DNA of 64,000 nt from an uncultured Gemmatimonadales bacterium (GCA_947259405.1 CAMYLY010000004.1:347120-411119), one strand, 5' to 3'. Positions 52,990 through 62,309 are shown, numbered from the stretch's first letter. Made by a program: numbers and translations. Notes: generated from the letters alone by a model not told the origin.

Positions 52990-54618
52990 ATGAGCGGTGA
53001 AATTCAGGTCCCAATTGCAATCAACGAGCCGGTGTGTTCCTACGCGCGCGGCACGCCCGAGCGCCATTCGCTCAAGAAGAAGCTCGAGGAGCTGGCGGGG
53101 AGCGAGATCGAAATCCCACTGATCATCGGTGGGAAGGAGGTGCGGACGGGGACGACGGCCACGTCCGTCATCCCGCATGAGCACGGTCACGTATTGGCAA
53201 CGTGGCACAAGGCGGGCAAGGCGGAAACCGAGCAGGCTATTGCGGCGGCGGCCACCGCGTATAAGGAATGGTCTCGGTGGCCCTGGCAGGAGCGCGCGAC
53301 GGTGTTCTTGCGGGCGGCTGACCTCCTGGCCACGACCTGGCGTGACACCATCAACGCAGCCACCATGCTCGGCCAGAGCAAGACCGCGCATCAGGCGGAG
53401 ATCGACGCCGCGTGCGAACTCATCGATTTCTGGCGGTTCAACGTGCAGTTCGCCGAGCGCCTGTACGAGGATCAGCCAATGAGTGCGCCCGGGATGTGGA
53501 ATCGATCCGAATACCGCCCCCTCGAAGGCTTCGTTCTCGCCATCACGCCCTTCAACTTCACGTCGATCGCCGGCAACCTTCCCACTGCCCCCGCACTCAT
53601 GGGCAACTGCACGATCTGGAAACCTGCAAGCTCAGCTGTGTACTCGGCCTACTACTTGGCCAAGCTCTTCGAAGAAGCGGGCGTCCCACCAGGCGTGATC
53701 AACTTCATTCCGGGTACCGCGCGTCACATATCCGAGGTCGCGCTCAACCACGCGGATCTCGCGGGGATTCACTTCACCGGTTCCACGGAAGTTTTCCAAA
53801 GTCTGTGGAAGACGGTTGGAATCAACATCGCGCAGTATCGGTCGTATCCTCGCATCGTGGGCGAGACGGGTGGCAAGGACTTCATCCTTGCCCACCCCAG
53901 CGCCGACGTGGACTCGCTTCTCACGGCCACCATCCGAGGGGCGTTCGAATACCAGGGGCAGAAATGCTCAGCGGCATCTCGACTCTACGTCCCGAGTAAC
54001 CTCTGGCCGCTACTCAAGGATCAGTTAGTTGCTGAAGTTGAGGGGATCCGCATGGGGCCAGTTACCGACTTCCGTAACTTCATGGGTGCGGTGATCGACC
54101 GCGCCGCGTATGGCACGATCCAGGAATACATCGACGGCGCCGCCAGTGCGAATAATGCCCAGATCCTCGTGGGTGGGACCTGCGACGATACCGACGGCTA
54201 CTACATCGAACCGACCGTGATCGAGGCGACCTCGCCAGACTACACGACGATGTGTGAAGAAATCTTCGGGCCGGTGCTCACCCTGCACGTCTATCACGAG
54301 AATCGGTGGGATCAGACGCTCGAATTGGTTGACCAAACCTCGCCCTACGCCCTGACGGGGGCGGTGTTTGCGCGAGATCGCGATGCCGTTCAGCAGGCGA
54401 CGCGCGCGTTGCGCCACGCGGCGGGGAATTTCTACATCAACGACAAACCGACCGGCGCCGTCGTCGGTCAGCAGCCATTCGGGGGCGCCCGTGCGAGCGG
54501 GACCAATGACAAAGCCGGCTCGATGTGGAACCTGATGCGATGGGTTTCACCACGCACGATCAAAGAGACCTTCGTTCCGCCGACCGACTACCGATACCCC
54601 TCCATGGAGGCGAACTAA
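52990..54618 (+). CDS. pruA: L-glutamate gamma-semialdehyde (P5C) dehydrogenase
   Basis: Oxidises P5C/glutamate semialdehyde to glutamate in proline catabolism. The 542-aa aldehyde dehydrogenase has the stand-alone ALDH4-type N-terminus, catalytic Cys in YQGQKCSAASR, Glu in GETGGKD, cofactor loop GSTEVFQSLWKTVG, and the C-terminal NDKPTGAVVGQQPFGGARASGTNDKAG. No proline dehydrogenase lies next to it, so the two steps are encoded apart. Confidence 0.93.
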   Translation: MSGEIQVPIAINEPVCSYARGTPERHSLKKKLEELAGSEIEIPLIIGGKEVRTGTTATSVIPHEHGHVLATWHKAGKAETEQAIAAAATAYKEWSRWPWQERATVFLRAADLLATTWRDTINAATMLGQSKTAHQAEIDAACELIDFWRFNVQFAERLYEDQPMSAPGMWNRSEYRPLEGFVLAITPFNFTSIAGNLPTAPALMGNCTIWKPASSAVYSAYYLAKLFEEAGVPPGVINFIPGTARHISEVALNHADLAGIHFTGSTEVFQSLWKTVGINIAQYRSYPRIVGETGGKDFILAHPSADVDSLLTATIRGAFEYQGQKCSAASRLYVPSNLWPLLKDQLVAEVEGIRMGPVTDFRNFMGAVIDRAAYGTIQEYIDGAASANNAQILVGGTCDDTDGYYIEPTVIEATSPDYTTMCEEIFGPVLTLHVYHENRWDQTLELVDQTSPYALTGAVFARDRDAVQQATRALRHAAGNFYINDKPTGAVVGQQPFGGARASGTNDKAGSMWNLMRWVSPRTIKETFVPPTDYRYPSMEAN

Positions 54619-54668
54619 ATGTGACGTCTGACCTTGCCCAATAGAACGGATTTGCCAACCTTGCGGGT

Positions 54669-55928
54669 ATGCTAGGAGCTAACCGATTGCGCCACAAACG
54701 ATTGTCGTGGCTGGTGCCGCTGCTGGCCGTGGGGCTGGCTTGCGAGTTCAGCAACATCAGCGACGCCGAAGACCAGCTGCGCCGTGGCCCGCAGCGCGAA
54801 GTCGAATTCAACATCCCGATCGTGCAAGACACGTTCGTCATTGCCGACGTGTTCGATTCCCTGGGCGTGGGACTGGATACGCTGCCCGACGGCCTGCTGA
54901 TGGTCCGCGCCGACACGGTAGATCTAACCATCACGTTTCCATTTGGGGTGCCGGGACTGCCGATCGACACAGTGGTGACGCTTCCTCCGATTTGGAAGAG
55001 TCTGGATTCGGCCGACCTCAACTTGGGCGACTTCACAGATGCTGTTCAAGACGCGTCGCTGAACACGGCGCTGGCCGCCTATCTCGTCTTCAACTCAGCC
55101 GATGCACCTGCCCAGCTCATCAACTTCCGGCTGGGTGCGGTGCGGGTCGCGGGTGGCTCACTCGATTCTGTTGCGGGTCAGCCAGCGTTCGAGACAGACG
55201 GCGGAGGGGCGCCGATTCTGGTCAACCTGGTTGACCCCGGGGACACGACCTTTGCAGTCGCCCGGAACGAGCCAGGGAAGATCGACACGCTGACGGCGAG
55301 CGCGCTCCTGAACGCCTTGGTCGATCGAGTGCTGGACGGCGACACGATGGCGCTGGTTGGCGTGGGGGACCTCAGGATTGGGGACGGCACGCCCATAACG
55401 GTGAATGCCGGGGATTCCGTGGGTCTTTTGCTCGAGCCGCAGGTGGGTCTCGATCTCACGTTGGGACCGGGTGGGGCCGGGATCGACTTGTCGAACTTTG
55501 TTGAATCGGGGCTCGATCTCGATTCGTCCCTGACGGAGGATCTCACTCAGGACATCCTCGACTCGATCGCGATCGAGGTCAGCGTGGACAACGGCGTTCC
55601 GTTCGGCTTGCAAGTCGAAACAGCGTTTGTCGGGGACTCGACGACCGGCGACATCTTCACGATGCCCGGAGCGGTTTTGGACACGCTGCAGGTTGCCCCC
55701 TCGGCGGTCGATGCCAACGGGCGGGCGACCACGCCGGCGGCGGACACGACTGGAATCGTGCTGACCCCGGGCGAAGCGGGTGAGACGTTCAATCCGTTCA
55801 TCACTATCGGCGTTCGCGTGCGACTGACGGCGCCCCCGACCGGCCGCGGAGCTCTTCAGGCTTCCGATCAGATTGGTGTGGGTGTTCGCGCTCGGGTTTG
55901 GCTGACCATTAGCAGGGACACCCCATGA
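54669..55928 (+). CDS. Large predicted surface lipoprotein, unknown
   Basis: A 419-aa acidic protein with lipobox AVGLAC (ACEFSN), then Asp/Thr-rich beta repeats (TLPDGLLMVRADTVDLTI, PITVNAGDSVGLLLEPQVGLDLT). No catalytic motif seen. The stop ATGA overlaps the start of a beta-barrel gene, so the two are coupled. A lipoprotein partner for a barrel is a reasonable inference; I do not recognise the family. Confidence 0.65.
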   Translation: MLGANRLRHKRLSWLVPLLAVGLACEFSNISDAEDQLRRGPQREVEFNIPIVQDTFVIADVFDSLGVGLDTLPDGLLMVRADTVDLTITFPFGVPGLPIDTVVTLPPIWKSLDSADLNLGDFTDAVQDASLNTALAAYLVFNSADAPAQLINFRLGAVRVAGGSLDSVAGQPAFETDGGGAPILVNLVDPGDTTFAVARNEPGKIDTLTASALLNALVDRVLDGDTMALVGVGDLRIGDGTPITVNAGDSVGLLLEPQVGLDLTLGPGGAGIDLSNFVESGLDLDSSLTEDLTQDILDSIAIEVSVDNGVPFGLQVETAFVGDSTTGDIFTMPGAVLDTLQVAPSAVDANGRATTPAADTTGIVLTPGEAGETFNPFITIGVRVRLTAPPTGRGALQASDQIGVGVRARVWLTISRDTP

Positions 55929-57229
55929 TCCGGAACGCACTTCTTGTCGCTGCGTTGACTGTTGGCACTTCGTCGCTCACTGCGCAGGCTGTCCCGGAAG
56001 GATCGCAGGCAGCGGGCGTCGCGGCTGGGTACCGCCGTCCGATCCAGCTCAGGGTCGATCCGTTTCGCCATGTGGTCGTGCCGAGGTGGGGGTTCGTCAT
56101 CTCCGGTGGCCTGCTGGCAGGCAACAATTCGCTGAACATCAATGACGCGCGGGCCGTGCAGTTCATCGCCAATGATGGAGACGGACTTCAGGCCAGCCAC
56201 GTACTCGACGCCCTCAACCTGATACGTGAGGGTTCAGGGTTCGAGGCCGACGGGGCCGGAGAGGGTGGCGCGTACCTGGGTGGACCGATCGGAAGCAGGC
56301 TTGCTGTCGGGCTGAGCGCCAAGATGCGAGGGTACGGATTCAGTCGAGTATCGGAAGACGCGGTGCGGCTTCTTCGCGAAGGGAACGGAACGCAGACGAG
56401 TTTCTCGTTCGGTGATACCCGCGGGGTTACACTCGGCACGCTAGAGGCGGGCGCCCACGCGCTCCTCCGATTCGGGCCTCTCGGGAGCGTGGACGGTGTT
56501 CATGCAACGTTGGGATTTGGAGGCCGCCTGATCTGGCCGCAGTACTACGCCGAGGCAGGGGTTCAGGCTTCGTCCCAAGCTACCGTGACGCCTGGCTCCA
56601 TCGGGGCCAACGTGGGCATCGATGTGATGCGGAGTGACGGGTTTTCGTTCGGAACGAGCAACGGGTCCGGATTCGCGGCGGATTTCCTGCTCCGAATGGA
56701 GTGGCCCACGTCTGGGCTGTCACTCGAGGCGATGGTGGCGAATGTCGGCAAGGTGACGGTGAACGGCTTGATCGAGGAGGACTGGTCGGTGAGTGTGAAC
56801 ACCACCGAGATCCTCGAGGTGCTGGATTCGCTCGACGCCGACCCGCTCACCGATGGTGTTCAACTACCGGAGTTCACGACGGTTGGAACGGCTGGTGAAC
56901 GAGAGGTCACGCTCCCCCGCATTGTGCGCATCACTGGGAGCTCATGGGCCAACCGCATTCTCCAGCTGGACGCGAGCCTGACGTTCGCGGTCCGCGACGA
57001 CCTCGACACGCCGACGATCGTCAATCTCGGGAGCACATGGCGACTGCTCTCGTGGCTCCCGCTGCACTTCGGCGTCGAAATGAATGGTCGTCAGGGGCTC
57101 GGCTTCACGGCAGGACTCGGAATCGAATCGCCCAACTTCATCATGCGGTTCTACGGGGGGTCGCTTGGAGGATTCCTTGCCGATGCGAAAGGCGGAGCCG
57201 CAAGGCTGGAGCTGGGAGTGTTCTTCTAG
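55925..57229 (+). CDS. Predicted outer-membrane beta-barrel (DUF5723-like)
   Basis: A 434-aa protein with signal peptide (LTVGTSSLTAQA), many amphipathic strands and a C-terminal aromatic ARLELGVFF, typical of barrel targeting. Segments NNSLNINDARAVQF and GFSFGTSNGSGFAADFLLRMEW resemble DUF5723 proteins of Bacteroidota and relatives. It overlaps the preceding lipoprotein by four bases. Confidence 0.65.
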   Translation: MIRNALLVAALTVGTSSLTAQAVPEGSQAAGVAAGYRRPIQLRVDPFRHVVVPRWGFVISGGLLAGNNSLNINDARAVQFIANDGDGLQASHVLDALNLIREGSGFEADGAGEGGAYLGGPIGSRLAVGLSAKMRGYGFSRVSEDAVRLLREGNGTQTSFSFGDTRGVTLGTLEAGAHALLRFGPLGSVDGVHATLGFGGRLIWPQYYAEAGVQASSQATVTPGSIGANVGIDVMRSDGFSFGTSNGSGFAADFLLRMEWPTSGLSLEAMVANVGKVTVNGLIEEDWSVSVNTTEILEVLDSLDADPLTDGVQLPEFTTVGTAGEREVTLPRIVRITGSSWANRILQLDASLTFAVRDDLDTPTIVNLGSTWRLLSWLPLHFGVEMNGRQGLGFTAGLGIESPNFIMRFYGGSLGGFLADAKGGAARLELGVFF

Positions 57230-57255
57230 GCGGGGTCCGGCTACGCAAGAGCGAC

Positions 57256-57567
57256 CTAGAAGAGGCCGCTCCGACTTGCTTCCCACAATCGCAGTAAACG
57301 GTCGAATCCCGATACCAGGCCGTCCGCAGCCGCAATCGACGGCAGTTGCTCGCTCAACTCCATTAACTGCGCAGCGACCTTGGGCATTTCGGTACGTCCT
57401 GATTGCTCCGATGCGTGGACGATCTTCTGGAGGACGCCCCTGAGCTGCTCAGCCTGCTCCTCGTCGGAGGGCACCTGAAAGAGATAGTTGGCGGCTTCAC
57501 TCCCTTCGATGCAGAGCTGCCCGAGGGCGTCGAGGTGCCGCGGTCGTGACTCACGCTTCAATAGCAT
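57256..57567 (-). CDS. Small helical protein, possibly Hpt-like
   Basis: A 103-aa all-helical acidic protein starting at ATG 57567. The middle has LQKIVHASEQSGRTEMPKVAAQLMELSEQLPS, a helix-turn-helix pattern with one His that resembles the phosphotransfer (Hpt) fold but lacks a full signature. If it is Hpt, the hybrid kinase at 50785-52968 could be a partner, but this is speculation. Convergent to the barrel gene. Confidence 0.4.
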   Translation of the reverse strand: MLLKRESRPRHLDALGQLCIEGSEAANYLFQVPSDEEQAEQLRGVLQKIVHASEQSGRTEMPKVAAQLMELSEQLPSIAAADGLVSGFDRLLRLWEASRSGLF

Positions 57568-57753
57568 TCCTGCTCTCCCGATGGTGTCTCTGGCCTACGT
57601 GCTTACCATAGGGCAATCGACGAGCCACAACAGCGCACCTTGCTACATGACAAGGGCTTATGTTGTGTCTGGTGAGCGTCGTCACGAGTGGCACCACGGG
57701 TGTTGTGCGATGGTCTCGGGCATCTTGCGGCCCAAAACCGCATACAGGCTCGT

Positions 57754-57759
57754 TATAAT
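57754..57759 (+). promoter_or_regulatory. -10 box of the propeller-lepB operon
   Basis: A perfect TATAAT, 32 bases before the ATG of the propeller gene. No good -35 lies 16-18 bases upstream, so it may be an activator-dependent or extended promoter. The region 57568-57791 otherwise shows nothing. Confidence 0.4.
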
Positions 57760-57791
57760 TTGAGACCATTTTTCGAAGAGATGCGAGACTG

Positions 57792-58853
57792 ATGAAACGA
57801 ATATGGGTGTACGGAGTGACGGTCGCGGCCGGAATCGCACCGCTCGGATGTACCGCCGAGACCCCGGCGTATGTCGAACATGCGCCTGAAGATGGTGAGC
57901 GGTTCTTTGGCGAGATCCGCCAGCTCACGTTTGGAGGGCAGAACGCGGAGGCCTATTTCTCCCCGGATGGTGCGCAGTTGATCCTCCAGCGAACCACGAG
58001 TGATTCCACCTGCGATCAGCAGTACGTGGTCAACATCGATGGCTCTGACCTGAGAATGGTCTCCAACGGGCTCGGCCGGACTACATGTGGGTACTTCTAC
58101 CAGGCCGGTGAGCGCATCCTGTATTCCAGCACGTTCCACGCGGACGGGCAGTGCCCACCCACGCCAGATCGTTCGCGAGGCTACGTCTGGAGTTTGTACG
58201 ACTTCGACATCTACACGTCGCTGCCGGATGGGAGCGACTTACAGCTCCTTTTTCGGTCCGACGGGTACGACGGTGAAGCGACGCTGTCTCCCGATGGCGA
58301 GACCATCGTCTTCACCTCGACGCGGAATGGAGACCTCGACATCTACACGATGAACGTCGACGGCTCAAACGTGCGCCAACTGACGAACACCATTGGCTAC
58401 GACGGTGGACCATTCTTCTCGCCCGATGGTTCGAAGATCGTGTACCGGTCTTGGCATCCCACCGATCCAGCGGACATCGCAGATTACCAGTCGCTGCTCG
58501 CCGAGAACCTCGTGCGGCCGAGTCGCATGGAAATTTTCGTGATGAACGCCGATGGGTCGGATCAGCGGCGGATCACCAATCTTGGTGGCGCCAACTTTGC
58601 GCCCTTCTTTCATCCCAGCGGTGAGAAGATCATCTTCTCTTCCAACCACGAGGAACCACCCCGCTCACGGAATTTCGATCTTTATCTGATCAATCTGGAT
58701 GGATCGGGACTTTCCAAGGTGACGCACACCCCTACGTTCGACGGGTTTCCTATGTTCTCGCCCGATGGGTCGAAACTCGTGTTCGCCTCGAACCGTCATG
58801 GTTTGGTGGAGGGCGAAACGAATATCTTCATCACCGATTGGGTGGAGCAATAG
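57792..58853 (+). CDS. TolB-like beta-propeller lipoprotein
   Basis: A 353-aa protein with lipobox GIAPLGC (C at about 20) followed by PD40/WD40-like blades: FSPDGAQL, LSPDGETIVFTSTRNGDLDIYTMNVDGSN, FSPDGSKIVYRS, FHPSGEKIIFSSN and FSPDGSKLVFASN. This is the TolB C-terminal propeller, here as a lipid-anchored stand-alone. Such proteins bind partners at the outer membrane. One base separates it from lepB. Confidence 0.8.
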   Translation: MKRIWVYGVTVAAGIAPLGCTAETPAYVEHAPEDGERFFGEIRQLTFGGQNAEAYFSPDGAQLILQRTTSDSTCDQQYVVNIDGSDLRMVSNGLGRTTCGYFYQAGERILYSSTFHADGQCPPTPDRSRGYVWSLYDFDIYTSLPDGSDLQLLFRSDGYDGEATLSPDGETIVFTSTRNGDLDIYTMNVDGSNVRQLTNTIGYDGGPFFSPDGSKIVYRSWHPTDPADIADYQSLLAENLVRPSRMEIFVMNADGSDQRRITNLGGANFAPFFHPSGEKIIFSSNHEEPPRSRNFDLYLINLDGSGLSKVTHTPTFDGFPMFSPDGSKLVFASNRHGLVEGETNIFITDWVEQ

Positions 58854-58854
58854 G

Positions 58855-59604
58855 GTGAGCGGCAAACAGCGTAAGGACGAGACCAAGACCGAGGAGCCCA
58901 CCAATGGGCGGCGGCGGCCCGCCAAGCCCAATTCGGTGCGAGAGTGGGCCAAGTCTATCGTCATCGCGCTGGTGATTTGGTTCTTCTTGCGAGCCCTGCT
59001 GGTCGAGGCTTTCCGCATCCCGTCCGGCAGCATGGAAAACACACTGCTCATTGGAGACTTCCTGTTCGTCAACAAGGCGCTGTATGGCGCTGAGATCCCC
59101 GTCGTCAAGAAACGACTCCCGGCGTTCCGAGAGCCAAAACGCTCCGATATCGTCATTTTCAAATCTCCCGAGGATCCCGGGGTGAATGTCGTGAAGCGGG
59201 TGATCGGGCTACCCGGCGACACACTCGCGATGATCGGCAACGTCATCTACGTGAACGGTGAGGTCCTCGATGAGCCGTATGTCGAGCAGGCCAACCCCTT
59301 GGCGGATCCCGAAGACCCGCGCATGCGCGCCTGGCAGGTCCGGTACCTGGTCGAGCGCGATCGCCGGACCTATCGACCAACACTGAAAAACTGGGGCCCC
59401 ATCGTGGTCTCCGCCGATTCCTTCTTTGTGATGGGGGACAATCGCGACAACTCCTACGACTCTCGGTACTGGGGCTATCTGGGCCGAGACCGAATTGCAG
59501 GGCGACCACTTTTCATCTACTACAGCTTCGACCGAGAAGGACTGCTTCCTCTGCCGTTCCTCACCAAGATCAGGTGGGGGCGGATTTTCTCCACGCCGGA
59601 TTAG
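58855..59604 (+). CDS. lepB: Signal peptidase I
   Basis: Removes signal peptides on the periplasmic face of the inner membrane. The 249-aa protein, start GTG 58855, has a basic cytoplasmic tail, one membrane anchor (IVIALVIWFFLRALLVEAF), catalytic Ser in IPSGSMENTLLIGD, catalytic Lys in VVKRVIGLPGD, and GDNRDNSYDSRYWG (box E). Earlier ATGs in frame lie inside the upstream propeller gene and are rejected. It may be expressed from the upstream TATAAT. Confidence 0.94.
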   Translation: MSGKQRKDETKTEEPTNGRRRPAKPNSVREWAKSIVIALVIWFFLRALLVEAFRIPSGSMENTLLIGDFLFVNKALYGAEIPVVKKRLPAFREPKRSDIVIFKSPEDPGVNVVKRVIGLPGDTLAMIGNVIYVNGEVLDEPYVEQANPLADPEDPRMRAWQVRYLVERDRRTYRPTLKNWGPIVVSADSFFVMGDNRDNSYDSRYWGYLGRDRIAGRPLFIYYSFDREGLLPLPFLTKIRWGRIFSTPD

Positions 59605-59728
59605 CCTCCAACCCGACCGTTCACAGCACCCTGCTGCGAACCTCTATTCTCTCAAACTGGCTTGTTTGCAAATAATATTCATTATATGTTAGATTTAGTT
59701 ATTATCCTTAATTTATAGACGATTACTG
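59605..59728 (+). promoter_or_regulatory. AT-rich leader of the Lrp-type regulator gene
   Basis: The last 70 bases are strongly AT-rich, e.g. CAAATAATATTCATTATATG and TTATTATCCTTAATTTATAG, quite unlike the rest of the window. No classical terminator is seen after lepB. The tract directly precedes the regulator ATG and is probably its promoter, with possible self-binding sites of the Lrp type. Confidence 0.5.
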
Positions 59729-60148
59729 ATGAATGTTGATCACACAGATCGGCGCCTGCTTAGCATCCTCCAGCGGCATGGCAGGAGCACGTATCAAGAA
59801 TTGGGTGATGCAGTAGGGCTGAGCGCCCCGGGGGCATACCAGCGAGTCAAACGGCTTGAAGAGGGCAGGGTCATTGCGGGCTACTCCGCCCGCGTGGACC
59901 AAGCCGCGCTAGGACGACCGCTGCTGGTGCTTCTGGACATTACCCGACCGGCACAAAAGACTGAGGGTCACTGGAGATCTGCCACGCCAGGGTCCATCAT
60001 CAACCTCGAGATGGTCGATGGTGGTGTGGTCTTGGTTGGACGGTTTGAGAGTCTGGACGACCTTGCGGCCCATGTCGACGCGCTACGGGGCGCGGGCTAT
60101 CAGGTCCGGGTCCGCGTGGCTCGGAACGGCGGAGTGCGCGCGGAGTGA
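59729..60148 (+). CDS. Lrp/AsnC family transcriptional regulator
   Basis: A 139-aa regulator. The N-terminal helix-turn-helix (DHTDRRLLSILQRHGRSTYQELGDAVGLSAPGAYQRVKRLEEGRVIAGYSARVD in outline) and a C-terminal RAM-type domain (about 65-130, GVVLVGRFESLDDLAAHVDALR) are present, though the RAM half is shorter than usual. It senses an amino acid or similar ligand; target unknown. Confidence 0.85.
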   Translation: MNVDHTDRRLLSILQRHGRSTYQELGDAVGLSAPGAYQRVKRLEEGRVIAGYSARVDQAALGRPLLVLLDITRPAQKTEGHWRSATPGSIINLEMVDGGVVLVGRFESLDDLAAHVDALRGAGYQVRVRVARNGGVRAE

Positions 60149-60185
60149 CCTTGGCGACGGCGGCCCGTCGCGGGTTCGATCGGGA

Positions 60186-60506
60186 CTAGCCTCCCACCAG
60201 CTCGATGTCGGAGGGCTGGGTGACCTTCCCGGGCACATACATGGCTTGCCGACTGCATTTCTTACACTTCAGCGTGACCTGGCGCGGTACGGTCCATCGG
60301 TTTTTTGGCAACCGCCGTTTCGGGGTCCGTTCGATGGTCTTGTGCCCGCATGACGGGCATGGAATGTCGACCTGATCACGATCGGCAAGAATGAGTTGCA
60401 GTGCCTCTGAGGCTCGGTACTCCTTGATTCCTCTGCGTCCCACAGATCCAGGCTCCAGCTTGAGTTTGGGGGGTAGGAAATGTATCCGCCGCCGCCCCGG
60501 AGGCAA
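60186..60506 (-). CDS. Hypothetical zinc-ribbon protein
   Basis: A 106-aa basic protein with IPCPSCGHKT and KCKKCSRQ, two CxxC pairs about 30 residues apart, a likely treble-clef or ribbon zinc site. The start is TTG 60506 or a later codon. No partners recognised. Confidence 0.45.
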   Translation of the reverse strand: MPPGRRRIHFLPPKLKLEPGSVGRRGIKEYRASEALQLILADRDQVDIPCPSCGHKTIERTPKRRLPKNRWTVPRQVTLKCKKCSRQAMYVPGKVTQPSDIELVGG

Positions 60507-60580
60507 TGGGTGCTCTTGACGGGCTGGGCTCCGGGGTTATGTGTTCCAGGAACGTCCATTTCAGCTGGTGGGAGGCTGGT

Positions 60581-60853
60581 ATGTCGCCGTCAGGAGACCT
60601 GAGCGAGGGATTCGTGCGTGTGGCCGACGTCGAAGTTGATGCCGTTCGACCAGGGGCTCACGGATTCATTCTCGACGGACGGGGAATGGATCGGTCGGAC
60701 TACCGGCTCGAGATGGAGTTTGAGATGCCGCTGGACTCGAAGACGCGAACGGTCTTGGGCGAGTTATTGAGCCAGTCGCAGTGGAGACTGTCACGGAAAG
60801 TGCGGGATCCGTTGGGCAAGCCCAAGAGCCCCTCGAAGTCCTGGTCCAGATAG
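60581..60853 (+). CDS. Hypothetical protein (90 aa)
   Basis: Start ATG 60581 behind GGGAGG. A small soluble protein with VRVADVEVDAVRPGAHGFILDG, an acidic EMEFEMPLD strand and a basic tail. Not recognised. Confidence 0.4.
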   Translation: MSPSGDLSEGFVRVADVEVDAVRPGAHGFILDGRGMDRSDYRLEMEFEMPLDSKTRTVLGELLSQSQWRLSRKVRDPLGKPKSPSKSWSR

Positions 60854-60937
60854 TCCACCTGGTGGCAGGCCACGCGAATTGTGTTAAGTGTTTGATCGGC
60901 AATAGCTTACAGCTGTTCGCGCGAGTTCCTGGGTGGG

Positions 60938-60966
60938 TTGACGGCGGGTAGTCCACCCGGTAAACT
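60938..60966 (+). promoter_or_regulatory. Sigma-70 promoter of the lysine-rich protein gene
   Basis: TTGACG (60938-60943), exactly 17 bases, TAAACT (60961-60966), 34 bases before the ATG at 61001; AAGGAAA provides the ribosome binding site. Confidence 0.7.
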
Positions 60967-61000
60967 TGCCGCCCGAACTTAGCCCTCATAAGGAAACACC

Positions 61001-61438
61001 ATGGCGCCAGAGCTTGGCGGCTCTCAGATATCGGCACTTCTCGAGTCGGTTCCCGGGATTGCGCGTGTGCTTCGCAGTCCGGTCGCCGACGCGATTGTGA
61101 ACATGATCCGGGCGGGTGCGGGTATCGGGTCGTTCCGCCGCGCGGATGCCGATGAACTCATCGAGTATGCTGTGCGACGCGGTCTGATCAACGCGGTCGA
61201 AGGGGAGGAATTGACCGCCGAGCTTCAAGGAATCGGCGGTCGAAGACGCGCTGGGACCGGTCCGGCGAAGAAGGCGCCGAAAAAGGCAAAGAAGGTGGCC
61301 AAGAAGGCTGCGAAGAAGGTGGTGCGGCCAAAGCAACCGACGAGGACCGCTTCCAAAAAGAAGGTTGCCAAGAAGAAGACCGCCAAGAAGAAGGCCGCCA
61401 AGAACAAACCGGCGAAGAAGGTCGCCAAGCGCCGCTAG
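61001..61438 (+). CDS. Histone-H1-like lysine-rich nucleoid protein
   Basis: A 145-aa protein with a small helical N-terminal domain (about 1-80, ISALLESVPGIARVLRSPVADAIV, ADADELIEYAVRRGLINAVEGEEL) and a C-terminal tail made of K, A, P and T only, with repeats of the AKKAAKK type. The tail is the hallmark of bacterial H1-like proteins that coat DNA. The start is ATG 61001. Confidence 0.75.
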   Translation: MAPELGGSQISALLESVPGIARVLRSPVADAIVNMIRAGAGIGSFRRADADELIEYAVRRGLINAVEGEELTAELQGIGGRRRAGTGPAKKAPKKAKKVAKKAAKKVVRPKQPTRTASKKKVAKKKTAKKKAAKNKPAKKVAKRR

Positions 61439-61442
61439 ACAA

Positions 61443-62309
61443 TTGCAGAGCATTCCCGATCCGGTCTTCCTTTTCGCCGAGGCGCTGCGTGGCTTGGTCT
61501 CGGCTGCGACAGCTGTGGAGATGGAGGCCGTGTGGTCCGCGAAGGACCTTGATGCGTTGGGGTGGGAGGCTCTCGGGCACGCGTGGGCTAAAGACGATCC
61601 CGATTGGCATCGCGCGCTGGAAGAGGCGGATACGTTTCTCCAACTCCTGCTCGATCGAGTCCCCCTGATCGCCGCTCATGCCGACCGTATCGCCGAGCAT
61701 ACACGCACCTTCAGGCTGCCGGAACTCGAGCGGCTGCACCATGCGACCGCGGCGGCCCTGGTCGTGCAGCGCTTTGGTGTCGCCGGACTCAGGACCGTTC
61801 TAGCAGATGAGGACGCTCCGCTCGCCCGCCGCTATTTCGCGTTCTTGGCTCTGGCTCAGCGACATCCGCGCGGGGAATGGCCGGTCTTCGCCAAGTATCT
61901 GACGCCGATTGCGCATCACGCGTTTGTGGGTACGGCGGCGGAAGCCGCGCGGTTCTATCCTGGGACCGCAGCAGAGTCCAGACTCGTCGCCCTGTTTGAG
62001 CGGGTGCGGAGCGATCGGCATCTGCGGGATTTTCTCGGACCGCGAATCTTAGAATCTCTCTACGTGGTGGGTACCGAAGAGTCACTGGCATTCTGGCGGG
62101 ATCTTCTCACTGGAGGGTACGCGCATCCCGATCCTCTGCGCTGCGAGGTGACGCATGCGCTGGTGATGATCAGGCGGCTCACGGGTGCTATCGAGCCCAG
62201 TGTCAAGTTTCCGGATCCCGCCGACGTTCGAGTGGCCGACGCGTTAGATGAAGCCGAAGAAGCCTACCGTCGAGAGTGGGAGTCGTTGACACCCGTCGCG
62301 GTGATCTGA
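61443..62309 (+). CDS. Hypothetical all-helical protein
   Basis: A 288-aa protein from TTG 61443; readings from 61365 lie in the tail of the previous gene and give an implausible Arg/Pro-rich start. It has many amphipathic helices (about 30 residues each, such as RLVALFERVRSDRHLRDFLGPRI), possibly HEAT/Armadillo-like. No signal or membrane segment. Not recognised. Confidence 0.6.
   Translation: MQSIPDPVFLFAEALRGLVSAATAVEMEAVWSAKDLDALGWEALGHAWAKDDPDWHRALEEADTFLQLLLDRVPLIAAHADRIAEHTRTFRLPELERLHHATAAALVVQRFGVAGLRTVLADEDAPLARRYFAFLALAQRHPRGEWPVFAKYLTPIAHHAFVGTAAEAARFYPGTAAESRLVALFERVRSDRHLRDFLGPRILESLYVVGTEESLAFWRDLLTGGYAHPDPLRCEVTHALVMIRRLTGAIEPSVKFPDPADVRVADALDEAEEAYRREWESLTPVAVI

Noticed and set aside
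61188..61742. Minus-strand frame opposite the lysine-rich tail
   Set aside because: It is the antisense of AAG/GCC repeats, giving F/L/A low complexity only.
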